Under the pieces are notes generated by a model, which did not search any database, had not been told where the DNA came from, and saw only the letters and a list, made by a program, of their open reading frames with translations. 64,000 nucleotides of DNA, from the NCBI RefSeq assembly GCF_000411555.1, contig NZ_KE150486.1, positions 744,001-808,000 of the forward strand, written 5' to 3'. The translations under genes and the position numbers were made by a program. The DNA is from Atopobium sp. oral taxon 199 str. F0494 (GTDB lineage Bacteria; Actinomycetota; Coriobacteriia; Coriobacteriales; Atopobiaceae). Shown in pieces: positions 33,418 to 42,127 of this stretch (positions within the stretch are counted from its first letter, which is position 1; each line of letters starts with the position of its first letter).

Positions 33418-34278
33418 ATGGCCGAGAAAAGAATTGCCATTCTTACCGATTCGGGCACCAATACGCCGGCGGAGTTTATAGCCGCGCACGACATCCGCGT
33501 AGCTCCCCTCCGTATCAATTATTCTGACGGCAGCTCCTATGAGTCAATGGTCGACATTACCCCAGAACAGCTGGCCGCCCGCTTTGATGAAGAAATCCCC
33601 AGCACTTCCCTGCCCTCGCCGGAAACGATTCGCTCACTTTTTGAAGATGCCAAGGCCGCAGGCTACGACGCCGCGATTTTCGTGTGCATCTCTTCAGGAC
33701 TCTCGGCAACATGCGATACTGTCCGCATGATTGCTGATGACATCTCAGACTTTCCTATTACGGTCGTTGATACTAAAAACATCGGCGTCGCGGCCGGATT
33801 GATTGTCATTGAAGCGGTTCGACTGATAGAGGCGGGCGTCCCTTACGAGCAAATCGGCGAAAAACTTGAAGAAGCTTCCCGAAAGACGCATGTATTCTTT
33901 TCTGTTCCGGCCCTAGACTTCCTGCGCAAAGGAGGACGCATCAGCGAAGCGGTCTATCGCATCGGATCCGTACTTAACATTAAGCCCGTTCTTACATGCG
34001 AGCCAAATGGCAAATACGGCATTGCCAAACGCACCCGCGGCTGGGAAAAATCCCTCAAGGGCGAAGTTGCGCTCGTAGCAGATGAGGCCAAAAAGCACGC
34101 GCAGGTACACCTGGCCATTTCATGTTCAGCGCCCAGCCTCATGTACGCTGAAATGAAAGAACGCTTGCGGCAAGAAATTCCCAATATCATCGACTTCATA
34201 ACCGCCGACATAGGACCGGATCTCTTGGTTCACACCGGCCCCGGCCTCGTGGGCATTGGCGTACAAGGCGTTGACTAG
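33418..34278 (+). CDS. DegV-family fatty-acid-binding protein
   Basis: 286-residue DegV protein. The N-terminal domain has ILTDSGTNTPAEF and SSGLSATCDTVRM, and the second has FLRKGGRISEAVYRIGSVLNIKPVL, a family hallmark. DegV/FakB proteins bind fatty acids; in several Gram-positive bacteria they present exogenous fatty acid to the kinase FakA. No fakA is nearby. ATG at 33418 follows GGAG by six bases. Confidence 0.93.
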   Translation: MAEKRIAILTDSGTNTPAEFIAAHDIRVAPLRINYSDGSSYESMVDITPEQLAARFDEEIPSTSLPSPETIRSLFEDAKAAGYDAAIFVCISSGLSATCDTVRMIADDISDFPITVVDTKNIGVAAGLIVIEAVRLIEAGVPYEQIGEKLEEASRKTHVFFSVPALDFLRKGGRISEAVYRIGSVLNIKPVLTCEPNGKYGIAKRTRGWEKSLKGEVALVADEAKKHAQVHLAISCSAPSLMYAEMKERLRQEIPNIIDFITADIGPDLLVHTGPGLVGIGVQGVD

Positions 34279-34348
34279 CAGATCATTTGGCTGGCAGGCG
34301 CTTGTACACCCACGGGTAAAACGTCGCTCCATAGAACGTTATCTATAG

Positions 34349-34978
34349 CTAGTACTTTGTGATGTCGAGCTTTCCGTCATTGTACTCAGCTAAATACACT
34401 TCGGCAGGCGACAGAATACCTTGACGCTTGAGTTCGTTTTCAAGCCAGTCCTCCGCTAAATCCAACGCGTCAAGAATATTCTCCTGTACCTGTCCGTCAG
34501 TAATAAGCGGAAAACGTGGGCTTTGCTCACCATGCTGCACAATAATAAGCTGACCGTTCTGCTCAAGAATAGCGCGCTTGACATCGGAGGTGTAGTTTAC
34601 TCCAGCTTGACGCAGTTTAAGCGAGATGTCATAGGCGGTCAGACCCGCCTTGCGGCAATTTTCTACCAACAGATTGCCTCTGTCGATAACAATGATGGGC
34701 TTACCGTCAATAACATGCTTCACCAGCATGTTATTGGTGCGCAGCCAGCGAAGCGTCATCACAAGGATAAGCCAGATGAGAAGTACCAGCGTATACTGCA
34801 AAATAGTAATAGAGCTGTTATAAATCATGCCGCCAACAATACCGCCGAGAACAAAGTTCTGAACCTGATCAATGGCGGCTGTAGGGGCAAGATTTCCCTT
34901 GCCACTTACATTGATGGCAAGGACGAGTGAAAATAAGCCGATGATGAGCTTAATGGCAACTTCCAGATAAAAGTTCAT
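34349..34978 (-). CDS. DUF421 membrane protein (YetF-like)
   Basis: 209-residue protein with three predicted N-terminal spans and a C-terminal cytoplasmic DUF421 domain containing GKPIIVIDRGNL, AYDISLKLRQAGV and VKRAILEQNGQL. The function of this widespread family is unknown. ATG at 34978 follows AGGAG. It is paired with a DUF3290 gene immediately upstream on the same strand, a combination known in lactic acid bacteria and related Gram-positives. Confidence 0.85.
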   Translation of the reverse strand: MNFYLEVAIKLIIGLFSLVLAINVSGKGNLAPTAAIDQVQNFVLGGIVGGMIYNSSITILQYTLVLLIWLILVMTLRWLRTNNMLVKHVIDGKPIIVIDRGNLLVENCRKAGLTAYDISLKLRQAGVNYTSDVKRAILEQNGQLIIVQHGEQSPRFPLITDGQVQENILDALDLAEDWLENELKRQGILSPAEVYLAEYNDGKLDITKY

Positions 34979-34982
34979 GCAA

Positions 34983-35426
34983 CTACTCCTCAACGTGGCG
35001 AATATCGGTGCCTACTAAATCAACGCGTTCAAGCACATAGCCCCTCTCGCCATTCTTCAAGATGCGATAATATTTGCCGTCTACCTCTATATATGACTGA
35101 TTGCCCTTCTCATCAAGAGCCACATAAACCTTGCCGGTATCAACGTTCATAGTACGGGCGATACTCTCCTGCGACGATACAACCGCTGAATAGTGTTTGT
35201 TCACCCGATCAACTTCCATAACGCGATCGAGTTGCAGTAGACCCAGAAAAATCAGCGAAAAGAGGGCGATAAGGGCGAGCTCTCGATACTTTGAATTTTG
35301 ACGGTCCCGAAAATAATGTACGAGCGCAAACACCAGCAGAAGCGCAACAAGCGCAAAAAGAATCGCCTGAGTCCAATCAAGCGTACTTGCTCGATGAACC
35401 AGATAATCATGGGAGTAGAACTCCAT
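34983..35426 (-). CDS. DUF3290 membrane protein
   Basis: 147 residues with two N-terminal membrane spans (about 20-40 and 48-65), then a soluble part with ARTMNVDTGKVYVAL and NQSYIEVDGKYYRIL that matches DUF3290. It ends four bases before the DUF421 start, so the two are co-translated and probably work together at the membrane. Function unknown. The 139-bp region between it and nagA is AT-rich and probably holds its promoter. Confidence 0.8.
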   Translation of the reverse strand: MEFYSHDYLVHRASTLDWTQAILFALVALLLVFALVHYFRDRQNSKYRELALIALFSLIFLGLLQLDRVMEVDRVNKHYSAVVSSQESIARTMNVDTGKVYVALDEKGNQSYIEVDGKYYRILKNGERGYVLERVDLVGTDIRHVEE

Positions 35427-35565
35427 ATTCCCCGCTTTCTTACAACGCTCTCCTCAGCACAAGAATTCAACATGATGATAGGTTGTCGGAAAGCCGGAAC
35501 GCAAAAAGGCGAGTGGCTATACGACCACCATCAACAACAATAACAACACGACAGACAATTAAACG

Positions 35566-36738
35566 CTAAAACGCTACCCGATAAACGCTCTTGCCTCCCA
35601 GGAAAGTTTCCTCAAGGGTGAGATCCTTACCTAAAATAATAAAGTCCGCATCATATCCCGGACGGATATATCCGCAAACGTCATCAATACCACAAGAGCA
35701 AGCGGGCTGTTCGGAAGCCATGCGAATGGCTTCTTCCGCCGTTACGATGCCCCAGTCATATACATTTTTAAGCCCTTGGAAAAGCCGGAGAATAGAGCCG
35801 GCAAGACTATGCGAGGCGTCTGTCAGACGAGCCGTGCCATCTTTTACGATAACAGGAAAATCACCCAAGGTATAATCGCCGTCAGGCATGCCTCCCGCAC
35901 GCATACAGTCGGTAATGAGCACAGTGTGATCAGCGCCCTTGGCATTGATCAAAGCTCGAACCGCCACAGGAGTGACATGATGACCATCGCATATGACCTC
36001 AGCATACGTACCGTGCGTCGTCATAGCGGCACCGACCATGCCGGGTTCGCGATGGTGCAGGCCTCTCATGCCGTTATAAGTATGAACGAAAATGTCAGCA
36101 CCCGCGTTCATACAAGCAAGCGCCTGATCATAGGTCGCGTCAGAATGGCCCAGCGCCACATGAATACCGCGGTCAGCCATCTCTTCACAGAACTCCGGCG
36201 CGCCCTCACGCTCGGGAGCAATAGCAATCTTTGAAATCCACCCGCGAGCACGCTCTTGCCATTCATCAAAAATATCGGCATCGGGATCAAGGAAATACGC
36301 GGGGTTTTGAGCGCCCTTGTACTTCTCGGTAAAAAACGGCCCCTCCAAAAAGATACCTTGGATGCGAGCGGCGTCAATGCCATTGGCGTCGATACCGTCT
36401 ACAGCATCGGCAACGGATTCGCAAGCGTTTCCGGTCTGCTCGATGGACGCGGTAAGCGTCGTAGGCAGCCATGAAGTAACGCCGTTGGAAAGCAGTCCCT
36501 TGGCAATCTCAATAACGCCATCAGGATCACAATCCATCACGTCGTGGTCAAGGTAGCCGTGAATATGCGTGTCAACCAGTCCGGGAGCCACCCAGCTGCC
36601 GGTGTAGTCCAAAATTTCGCAGCCGGGTTCCTCGACAGTAAATTGGCCAAAAACGCCATCTTCAACCATAAGATATCCGGGACCGATCGGAGCGCCGGGA
36701 AGGAAAAACATATCCGCCTTAAGAGCATACGTACTCAT
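35566..36738 (-). CDS. nagA: N-acetylhexosamine-6-phosphate deacetylase
   Basis: Amidohydrolase of 390 residues that removes acetate from GlcNAc-6-P or GalNAc-6-P. Visible residues: GLVDTHIHGYLDHDV (metal His pair), FLEGPFF (Glu), VALGHSDATYDQA, HTYNGMRGLHHREPG and the catalytic Asp in LITDCMRAGG. ATG at 36738 follows AAAGGAG. It is directly downstream of the AgaS-like gene and a GntR/UTRA regulator. The full set of neighbours points to N-acetylgalactosamine as a likely substrate, in which case agaA would be the better name. Confidence 0.93.
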   Translation of the reverse strand: MSTYALKADMFFLPGAPIGPGYLMVEDGVFGQFTVEEPGCEILDYTGSWVAPGLVDTHIHGYLDHDVMDCDPDGVIEIAKGLLSNGVTSWLPTTLTASIEQTGNACESVADAVDGIDANGIDAARIQGIFLEGPFFTEKYKGAQNPAYFLDPDADIFDEWQERARGWISKIAIAPEREGAPEFCEEMADRGIHVALGHSDATYDQALACMNAGADIFVHTYNGMRGLHHREPGMVGAAMTTHGTYAEVICDGHHVTPVAVRALINAKGADHTVLITDCMRAGGMPDGDYTLGDFPVIVKDGTARLTDASHSLAGSILRLFQGLKNVYDWGIVTAEEAIRMASEQPACSCGIDDVCGYIRPGYDADFIILGKDLTLEETFLGGKSVYRVAF

Positions 36739-36769
36739 AATCGTCTCCTTTGGACGTTCAGAGGTAGGC

Positions 36770-37942
36770 TTACACCTCAAACGGATGAATCGTAACCCCT
36801 TTGACCACACGATTCACAGTGCCGGACGGCGAAGGGGTATCAGGAGTATTCCCTACACGAACGGAATTCAACAGGGCAATCGTCTGGGCGACAAGGACAA
36901 ACGGCAACGCCAGATAGGCCGCGGGCAGACCCTCTGCTCCCATCGGAAGCGTGAAGGACGCGCCAGTAAACGAGCCTGCCCCCTCTTGCTGAATGCCCAC
37001 GGTAAGCGCGGCAATCCCATCGCCGGAGATCTCATTCAAAATGTCAACGTCATACTGACGCGTATAGGGATCGTTTGCCACAAAAACAAACACGAGCGTT
37101 CGGGCGTCTACAAAGGACTTCGGCCCGTGACGGTATCCCATCGAAGAATCAAATGATGTGGCGTCTTTTCCCGCGGCCAGCTCCAGCACCTTGAGCTGCG
37201 CTTCGCGTGCAAGACCCATGAAGGGGCCGGACCCCAGATATGTAATACGGTCAAAATCCGTCTTGAGCCAGGCGGCTATCTCATCTTCGCGCGCGATGAC
37301 GTTACGTCCAAGCGCCGACGCATCAGCCACCCACACCGCCTTCCTCGCAACGTCTGATTGGTCGAATATAAGCGTAGCGAGAAGCGCCATGCAGCTGAAA
37401 GATCCTGTCATGGCAAAGCCCTGATCGTTTGCATCCGGAATCAAAAGCGTCAGCGCGTTGGAGTCTCTCTCAGCCTCAACGGCGAGCTTACCCTCAGGCG
37501 CGCACGTGATGTTAATGAGTAGCAGCTTCTTTACGAGAGTTTTTGCTATGTTCACAGCCGCAAGGCTCTCTGGGCTGTTGCCGGAACGAGCAAACGACAC
37601 CAGCACCGTAGGGTCGTCCGCGTCAAGCGAACCGTACGGATCAGAAACGATATCGGTCGTTGCTACCGATGCAAACTCAAACGCGTCAGTATCGCCAAAG
37701 CGCCGCAGGTACGGCGTAATGGTATCGCCAACATACTGAGATGTGCCGGCGCCCGTAAAGACAACTCGGGTACGGCGCGCGCCTCCGAGGTCACGGGCAG
37801 ACGCGAGAAACTCATCGATTTTCTCGCGATTGTTCAAGTAGATATCAAGCGTGCCTTCCCAGAGGTCAGGCTGCTGCTTAATCTCGCTCGTGGTAATTTC
37901 CGCACCAAGAGCCTCAAGCTCGGCGGTTGTTGTGTCAAACAT
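36770..37942 (-). CDS. agaS: AgaS-like SIS-domain amino-sugar-phosphate isomerase/deaminase
   Basis: 390 residues with two SIS domains, the first carrying FTGAGTSQYVGD and SFARSGNSPES, the second YLGSGPFMGLAREAQLK and the RHGPKSF motif. AgaS converts galactosamine-6-phosphate to tagatose-6-phosphate plus ammonia. This fits a kinase and class II aldolase encoded at 42.5-44.3 kb. ATG at 37942 follows AAAGGGG. It lies 15 bp after gntR and 31 bp before nagA, in one operon. Confidence 0.9.
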   Translation of the reverse strand: MFDTTTAELEALGAEITTSEIKQQPDLWEGTLDIYLNNREKIDEFLASARDLGGARRTRVVFTGAGTSQYVGDTITPYLRRFGDTDAFEFASVATTDIVSDPYGSLDADDPTVLVSFARSGNSPESLAAVNIAKTLVKKLLLINITCAPEGKLAVEAERDSNALTLLIPDANDQGFAMTGSFSCMALLATLIFDQSDVARKAVWVADASALGRNVIAREDEIAAWLKTDFDRITYLGSGPFMGLAREAQLKVLELAAGKDATSFDSSMGYRHGPKSFVDARTLVFVFVANDPYTRQYDVDILNEISGDGIAALTVGIQQEGAGSFTGASFTLPMGAEGLPAAYLALPFVLVAQTIALLNSVRVGNTPDTPSPSGTVNRVVKGVTIHPFEV

Positions 37943-37957
37943 CAATATCCCCTTTGT

Positions 37958-38686
37958 TTAACTGCGGACATGCACCACTTTGTAGTGGAACTGGTCTGCC
38001 CGCGCCACGGAGAGCGTAAACTCAACGATTGTATTGTGGTCATTATAGGTAGTGCGCTCCAAGTTAAGCACCGGCGCGCCCTCAGGTATATCCAGCTGCT
38101 CCGCATCGCTCTGTTTTGCGATAGAGGCCTTAAACTCCTCCTCCGCATAGCGGATAGCAACGTCATATTCGGTTTCCATAATGTGATAGAGCGAGTTATG
38201 CTCCAGATTTTTTCTCGTAAGCGATAAGAACTGCGAAACGGGAACGTAGGTAGTCTCAAGCATCATAGGCACATCATCAGCCAAACGAAGGCGTTTAATG
38301 CGGTAGGCCTTATCGCCAAGAGACAAACGCATATGCTGCGCGAGATACTTGTTCGCCTCAACAATCTCAAATTCCAAAATAACCGTTTTCGGGACACGTC
38401 CAAGCTCGCGCTGCTGGTCCGTGAAACTGTAGCCGGCGGCAAGGTCAGTCACGCGGCCGGACTGATCCGCCACAAAGGTACCGCGACCGTGCTGCCGATA
38501 AATAAGACCAATGCGCTCAAGCTCTCGCAGGGCTAAGCGCACGGTAGTACGGGAAAGGCCATAACGCTCGGAGAGATCGCGCTCTGAGGGAATCATATCA
38601 TCGGGACCAAGATCATTTTCGATATGTTCGCGCAGCGTGTTAGCCAGCTGGCTGTAAAGGGGTTGTTTTCCTGTAAGTAGGGTCAT
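37958..38686 (-). CDS. GntR/UTRA transcription regulator of the amino-sugar locus
   Basis: 242-residue HutC-subfamily regulator. The N-terminal winged helix contains PLYSQLANTLREHI, PSERDLSERYGLSRTTVRLAL and RQHGRGTFVA; the C-terminal UTRA effector domain begins near residue 75. Such proteins repress amino-sugar genes and release DNA on binding a sugar phosphate. ATG at 38686 follows AAGGA by four bases; an upstream TTG is less likely. It is first in the gntR-agaS-nagA operon, downstream of the PTS terminator. Candidate binding sites lie at 42.2-42.47 kb. Confidence 0.93.
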   Translation of the reverse strand: MTLLTGKQPLYSQLANTLREHIENDLGPDDMIPSERDLSERYGLSRTTVRLALRELERIGLIYRQHGRGTFVADQSGRVTDLAAGYSFTDQQRELGRVPKTVILEFEIVEANKYLAQHMRLSLGDKAYRIKRLRLADDVPMMLETTYVPVSQFLSLTRKNLEHNSLYHIMETEYDVAIRYAEEEFKASIAKQSDAEQLDIPEGAPVLNLERTTYNDHNTIVEFTLSVARADQFHYKVVHVRS

Positions 38687-38740
38687 GAAATCCTTCAATC
38701 AGCAACATATGTCCGTAGCTCATACCTCATAGCGGCCACC

Positions 38741-38776
38741 AAACGGCTGCCCGAGCGCTTCGGACAGCCGTTTGAT
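38741..38776 (-). terminator. Long hairpin between the EIID gene and gntR
   Basis: CAAACGGCTG and CAGCCGTTTG arms (within 38740-38774), extended by CCGA/TCGG pairs, form a stem of about 15 bp directly after the EIID stop codon. It separates the PTS operon from the gntR-agaS-nagA operon, though read-through is possible because the U-tract is weak. Confidence 0.65.
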
Positions 38777-38786
38777 TGACTTTAGT

Positions 38787-39860
38787 TTAACCCCAAATGT
38801 AGGGCCAGATACCAAAGCCTGAACCGAGAAGAGCGATAACCAAAAGCAGTACAATGCACTTGATGGGAGTCCAGTTTCGCTTAGCCATCAGGAAGTACAG
38901 AAGCATGGTCAGCGCCAGCGGAATAAGCTTCGGGCAAACGCCGTCAAGAATCTTCTGCAGATCAATGGTAACGGGACTGGTAACATCTTGAGCAACGGTC
39001 ACAACATTGGCGCCGTTGCCAATCGGATTGATGCCGGTCATACCATCGTTACCGTCAGCCGTCTTGCCGCCGATGAAGGTCACCTTTGTCGGGTCTTCCT
39101 TATACGCCGCATACGAACCCTCGGCAAAAATCTGCTCATCGTACTTACCTGTTGCCAGCTGTTCGTCGGTAAGCGTCGCCTGAGACAGCGCGGTGCTGTG
39201 CGTCTCACCGTTAGGAATCTTGTAGCCGAGCTTAGTGCCGCCGTAGCAGACAACCAGGCAGCCGACAACAAAGACGCCCAGGATAGACGCGGCGCGGGTA
39301 AACTCTTTGGCGTTCTCCGTCAAGAGCGTGATGGCGTCGGTGCCCATCTTATACGACAGGTTCATCAGCCAGTAGCGAATAGCAAACTGCGCAAGATTGA
39401 AGATGATAAGGAACAGGAAGGGCGCGAACACATTGCCGGTAATGGCCATGTTTGAAGTGATGCCAGCTGTAATGGGCACAAGCGTAAACCAGAACAGAGC
39501 GTCACCGATGCCGCCGAGCGGTCCCATGGCAGAAACGCGGACGGCGCGGATGGTGGGAATGTCCACCTTGTTCTGCTCAAGGGAGAGCACGATGCCCATG
39601 ACAAACGTCACGAGGAAGGGGTGGGTGTTGAAGAACTCAAGGTTGTGGCTCATAGACGCGGCCAGGTCGTCCTTGTTGTCTCCGTGGATCTTCTCGAGGC
39701 CCGGAAGAATACCGTACAGCCAGCCGGCAGCCTGCATTCTCTCGTAGTTAAATGATGCCTGGAGGAAAAGAGAGCGCCACACCATCTTGTTGAGGGTCTT
39801 TTGATCAAGCTGATCAGCAGGCGCGGTATTTTGATAGGTATCAGGAATATTAAATGCCAT
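38787..39860 (-). CDS. agaD: PTS mannose-family EIID (amino-sugar system)
   Basis: Membrane subunit of a mannose-family (Man/Aga) permease, 357 residues. Family blocks are SLFLQASFNYERMQAAGW, MSHNLEFFNTHPF, MGPLGGIGDALFW and a final hydrophobic stretch. It is longer than the usual 270-300 residues because about 75 polar residues are inserted after the VFVVGCLVVCYGGTKLGY region, rich in Thr, Asp and Gly. ATG at 39860 follows GGAGGTGA and overlaps the EIIC end. The gene symbol is by pathway context only. Confidence 0.88.
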   Translation of the reverse strand: MAFNIPDTYQNTAPADQLDQKTLNKMVWRSLFLQASFNYERMQAAGWLYGILPGLEKIHGDNKDDLAASMSHNLEFFNTHPFLVTFVMGIVLSLEQNKVDIPTIRAVRVSAMGPLGGIGDALFWFTLVPITAGITSNMAITGNVFAPFLFLIIFNLAQFAIRYWLMNLSYKMGTDAITLLTENAKEFTRAASILGVFVVGCLVVCYGGTKLGYKIPNGETHSTALSQATLTDEQLATGKYDEQIFAEGSYAAYKEDPTKVTFIGGKTADGNDGMTGINPIGNGANVVTVAQDVTSPVTIDLQKILDGVCPKLIPLALTMLLYFLMAKRNWTPIKCIVLLLVIALLGSGFGIWPYIWG

Positions 39861-40653
39861 CTTCAACGTCACCTCCCATAACAGCAGGAGCTGCATGCTT
39901 TACCTTGGTCTGAACCTGATAATCCCAGAACGCGATGCCAAAGCCGATAAGGGCCAGCAGCAAGAGCGCGGGACCGGAAAGCTCGGGAATGCTGACGAAT
40001 ACGATTGCGGCCGCAAATCCCATAAGGAAGAATCCCCACAGCTCGCGAGAGGCCATAACTTTCAAAAGGATGGCAAAGCCGACAAAGCGCATCATACCGC
40101 CGGCAACGGAGAGTCCGTTCATGAGCCACTTTGGAATGGCTTCGGTCAACTGCTTGCCAAAGGCCGCTCCGCCGAGGAAGAACAGCGTCACGATAACGCC
40201 GAAGAAAAGGCCGAGAGCTGCCATGGCGCCGTAGTTGATGCGGGTGATGCCTTTGGGATCCGCTTCCGCCGCGTAACCGTCAGCCTTTGCCATGACAGGA
40301 GACATCACGGTAAAGATAATGGTGACGGCATACTGGCCAAGAAGCGAAAACGGGATAGCCGCAGCGACAGCAGCCATCGGTTCAAGCTTGGTGGTAATGG
40401 CAAAGACAGCCGCCATGATACCGCCGATAACGGGGTTGGGCGGCTGAGCGCCACCGACAGGCATGTTACCGATGGTCATGAGCTGGTAGGTACCGCCAAC
40501 GATAAGACCGGTCTGAACATCGCCGAGAATCAATCCAACCAGAAAGCCGGTAACGATTGGCTGGTAAAGAGACTCGAGGAAGCTGAACTGATCAATGCCG
40601 GCGATAAATGCGACAATGAAGATAAGAAGCACCTGAAGCGGGCTTACATCCAT
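39850..40653 (-). CDS. agaC: PTS mannose-family EIIC (amino-sugar system)
   Basis: 267-residue membrane subunit with about eight hydrophobic segments. IAGIDQFSFLESLYQPIVTG, LVGLILGDVQTGLIVGGTYQL and IGNMPVGGAQPPNPVIGG are typical of sorbose/mannose-family EIIC. With EIID it forms the sugar channel. ATG at 40653 follows AAAGGAGGAG. The order IIA-yajC-IIB-IIC-IID is that of Gram-positive amino-sugar PTS operons. Confidence 0.9.
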   Translation of the reverse strand: MDVSPLQVLLIFIVAFIAGIDQFSFLESLYQPIVTGFLVGLILGDVQTGLIVGGTYQLMTIGNMPVGGAQPPNPVIGGIMAAVFAITTKLEPMAAVAAAIPFSLLGQYAVTIIFTVMSPVMAKADGYAAEADPKGITRINYGAMAALGLFFGVIVTLFFLGGAAFGKQLTEAIPKWLMNGLSVAGGMMRFVGFAILLKVMASRELWGFFLMGFAAAIVFVSIPELSGPALLLLALIGFGIAFWDYQVQTKVKHAAPAVMGGDVEDGI

Positions 40654-40731
40654 CTTAACTCCTCCTTTCAAACCTGCTGACAATGCCGGAGACAACGGCC
40701 GGCAAACATGTTTGAGCGTTACAACCAAAAC

Positions 40732-41214
40732 TTACTCAAACAGCTTGTTGATATCCTCGACCGGAGTCGTAGGAACACGCCTGATCTCTAGCGTCACCCC
40801 CAAATCCTGAAGCTCGCGGAAAGCGGCGACATCACGGTCGTCTACCGCCACTGATGTGGCGACCTGCCGCTTGCCTTCGGCCATATGCATGTTGCCGATA
40901 TTGACTTTCTGTATGGGAACACCGCCCTTGACCAGGGTAAGGATGTCCTCGGGATTTTCGGCGATCAAGAAGATATGCTGGGACGCGGACGCCTTATGGA
41001 TGATGTCAATGGTCTTCTGCAGGGTGAAATAGCGGGTAGCGACTCCTGAGGGAGCGGCCATGTCCATAAGACCCTGACGCATCTTATTGCCTGCAACCTC
41101 ATCATTTGCCACCAGAATGAGATTGGTGCCCAACGAGCCGTTCCACTGCGTAGCCACCTGGCCATGAATCAAACGGTTGTCGATTCGTGCGAGTTTAATG
41201 TCTGGCTCACCCAT
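40732..41214 (-). CDS. agaB: PTS mannose-family EIIB (amino-sugar system)
   Basis: 160-residue cytoplasmic phosphocarrier. The phosphorylated His is in RIDNRLIHGQVATQW; LVANDEVAGN and KVNIGNMHM also match the family. It receives phosphate from EIIA and passes it to the incoming sugar. ATG at 41214 follows AAAGGAAG. Confidence 0.93.
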   Translation of the reverse strand: MGEPDIKLARIDNRLIHGQVATQWNGSLGTNLILVANDEVAGNKMRQGLMDMAAPSGVATRYFTLQKTIDIIHKASASQHIFLIAENPEDILTLVKGGVPIQKVNIGNMHMAEGKRQVATSVAVDDRDVAAFRELQDLGVTLEIRRVPTTPVEDINKLFE

Positions 41215-41311
41215 TTTTCTTCCTTTCGTTTCTTTGCGCTTGTCGCCGTGATTGGCACGGTTTTCTCGCAAACTACTACAGATATTGTTGCCGCCTTTTT
41301 CCTTTATGCGA

Positions 41312-41593
41312 CTATGCGACGACGCGAGCTATGGCGTAACGCGCGACTTCCGCCGTACCGCTTTTAAGCTCAAGATCAACGGTTTCTTTGCCTACGCGAA
41401 CAACGTTGCCATAGATGCCATCGGCAAGCACCACGCGCTGGCCGACAGCGAGATTCTTCTGAATATCTTCAGCCCCGCCCACTTTTTTCTTATTGGCTCG
41501 AACGGCAAAAAGGTATGCCATAAGACCGATAATCATTAAAAAGACGAGAAGAACAATGGATGACGCCAGGATGTATTCTGCCAAATGTTCCAT
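41312..41593 (-). CDS. YajC-like membrane protein in the PTS operon
   Basis: 93 residues: one N-terminal membrane span (about 8-30), then a basic patch (RANKKK) and a small domain with LAVGQRVVLADGIYGNVVRVG and TVDLELKSGTAEVARYAI, as in YajC, the accessory subunit of SecDF. YajC-like genes inside mannose-family PTS operons are known in streptococci and related bacteria. No secD or secF is nearby, so this copy may assist insertion of the EIIC/EIID proteins rather than general secretion; that is inference. Confidence 0.85.
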   Translation of the reverse strand: MEHLAEYILASSIVLLVFLMIIGLMAYLFAVRANKKKVGGAEDIQKNLAVGQRVVLADGIYGNVVRVGKETVDLELKSGTAEVARYAIARVVA

Positions 41594-41602
41594 ATCAGAC
41601 TC

Positions 41603-42127
41603 CTAAATTCCCTCGCCGTCAAAAGGATCTTCATCACAGGAGTGAGCATCAAAGAGATTTTTCGCCGACGCGCCCTCAGCCGCGCCATCAGCCGCGCTCT
41701 CAGCCTCAGCCGCGCCCTCATCTTTGGTTTCAATCTTCAACGTTTTATGCGCGACGCCCGCGGCTCCCGACTCCACCGCGGTCTGCACAAGATCTCGAAG
41801 CGTTGTCGTATCCAGACACAGCGACAATGTCTCAAGCAGCATAGGGAGATTAGCGCCTGTAACTACCTCAACATTTGCGTCATTTTGAGAAATAATCATC
41901 GCCTGATTAAAAGGTGTGCCGCCGAGAAGATCGCAGAACACGAGAACGCCATCGGTATGATCAAGCAAATCCGAGATAACAGAAGCAAGCGTCTCAGGAT
42001 ATGATGCGGCGCCGGCTTCGATAAAGGGAACAGGAACAAAGTATTTTTGCTCTCCGGCAATCATAGAAAGGGCATCTGCAAGGCCGTTTGCAAAGGTGCC
42101 GTGTCCGGTAAGAACGCAACCAATCAT
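41603..42127 (-). CDS. agaF: PTS mannose-family EIIA (amino-sugar system)
   Basis: 174 residues. The active His is His9 in LTGHGTFANGLADA; LVFCDLLGGTPFNQA confirms the family. After the EIIA fold (about 140 residues) there is an acidic, Ala/Glu-rich tail of some 30 residues ending DEDPFDGEGI that is unusual for free-standing EIIA. AAAGGGAG precedes the ATG. It is the first gene of the PTS operon, facing the divergent kinase-aldolase genes. Confidence 0.92.
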   Translation of the reverse strand: MIGCVLTGHGTFANGLADALSMIAGEQKYFVPVPFIEAGAASYPETLASVISDLLDHTDGVLVFCDLLGGTPFNQAMIISQNDANVEVVTGANLPMLLETLSLCLDTTTLRDLVQTAVESGAAGVAHKTLKIETKDEGAAEAESAADGAAEGASAKNLFDAHSCDEDPFDGEGI

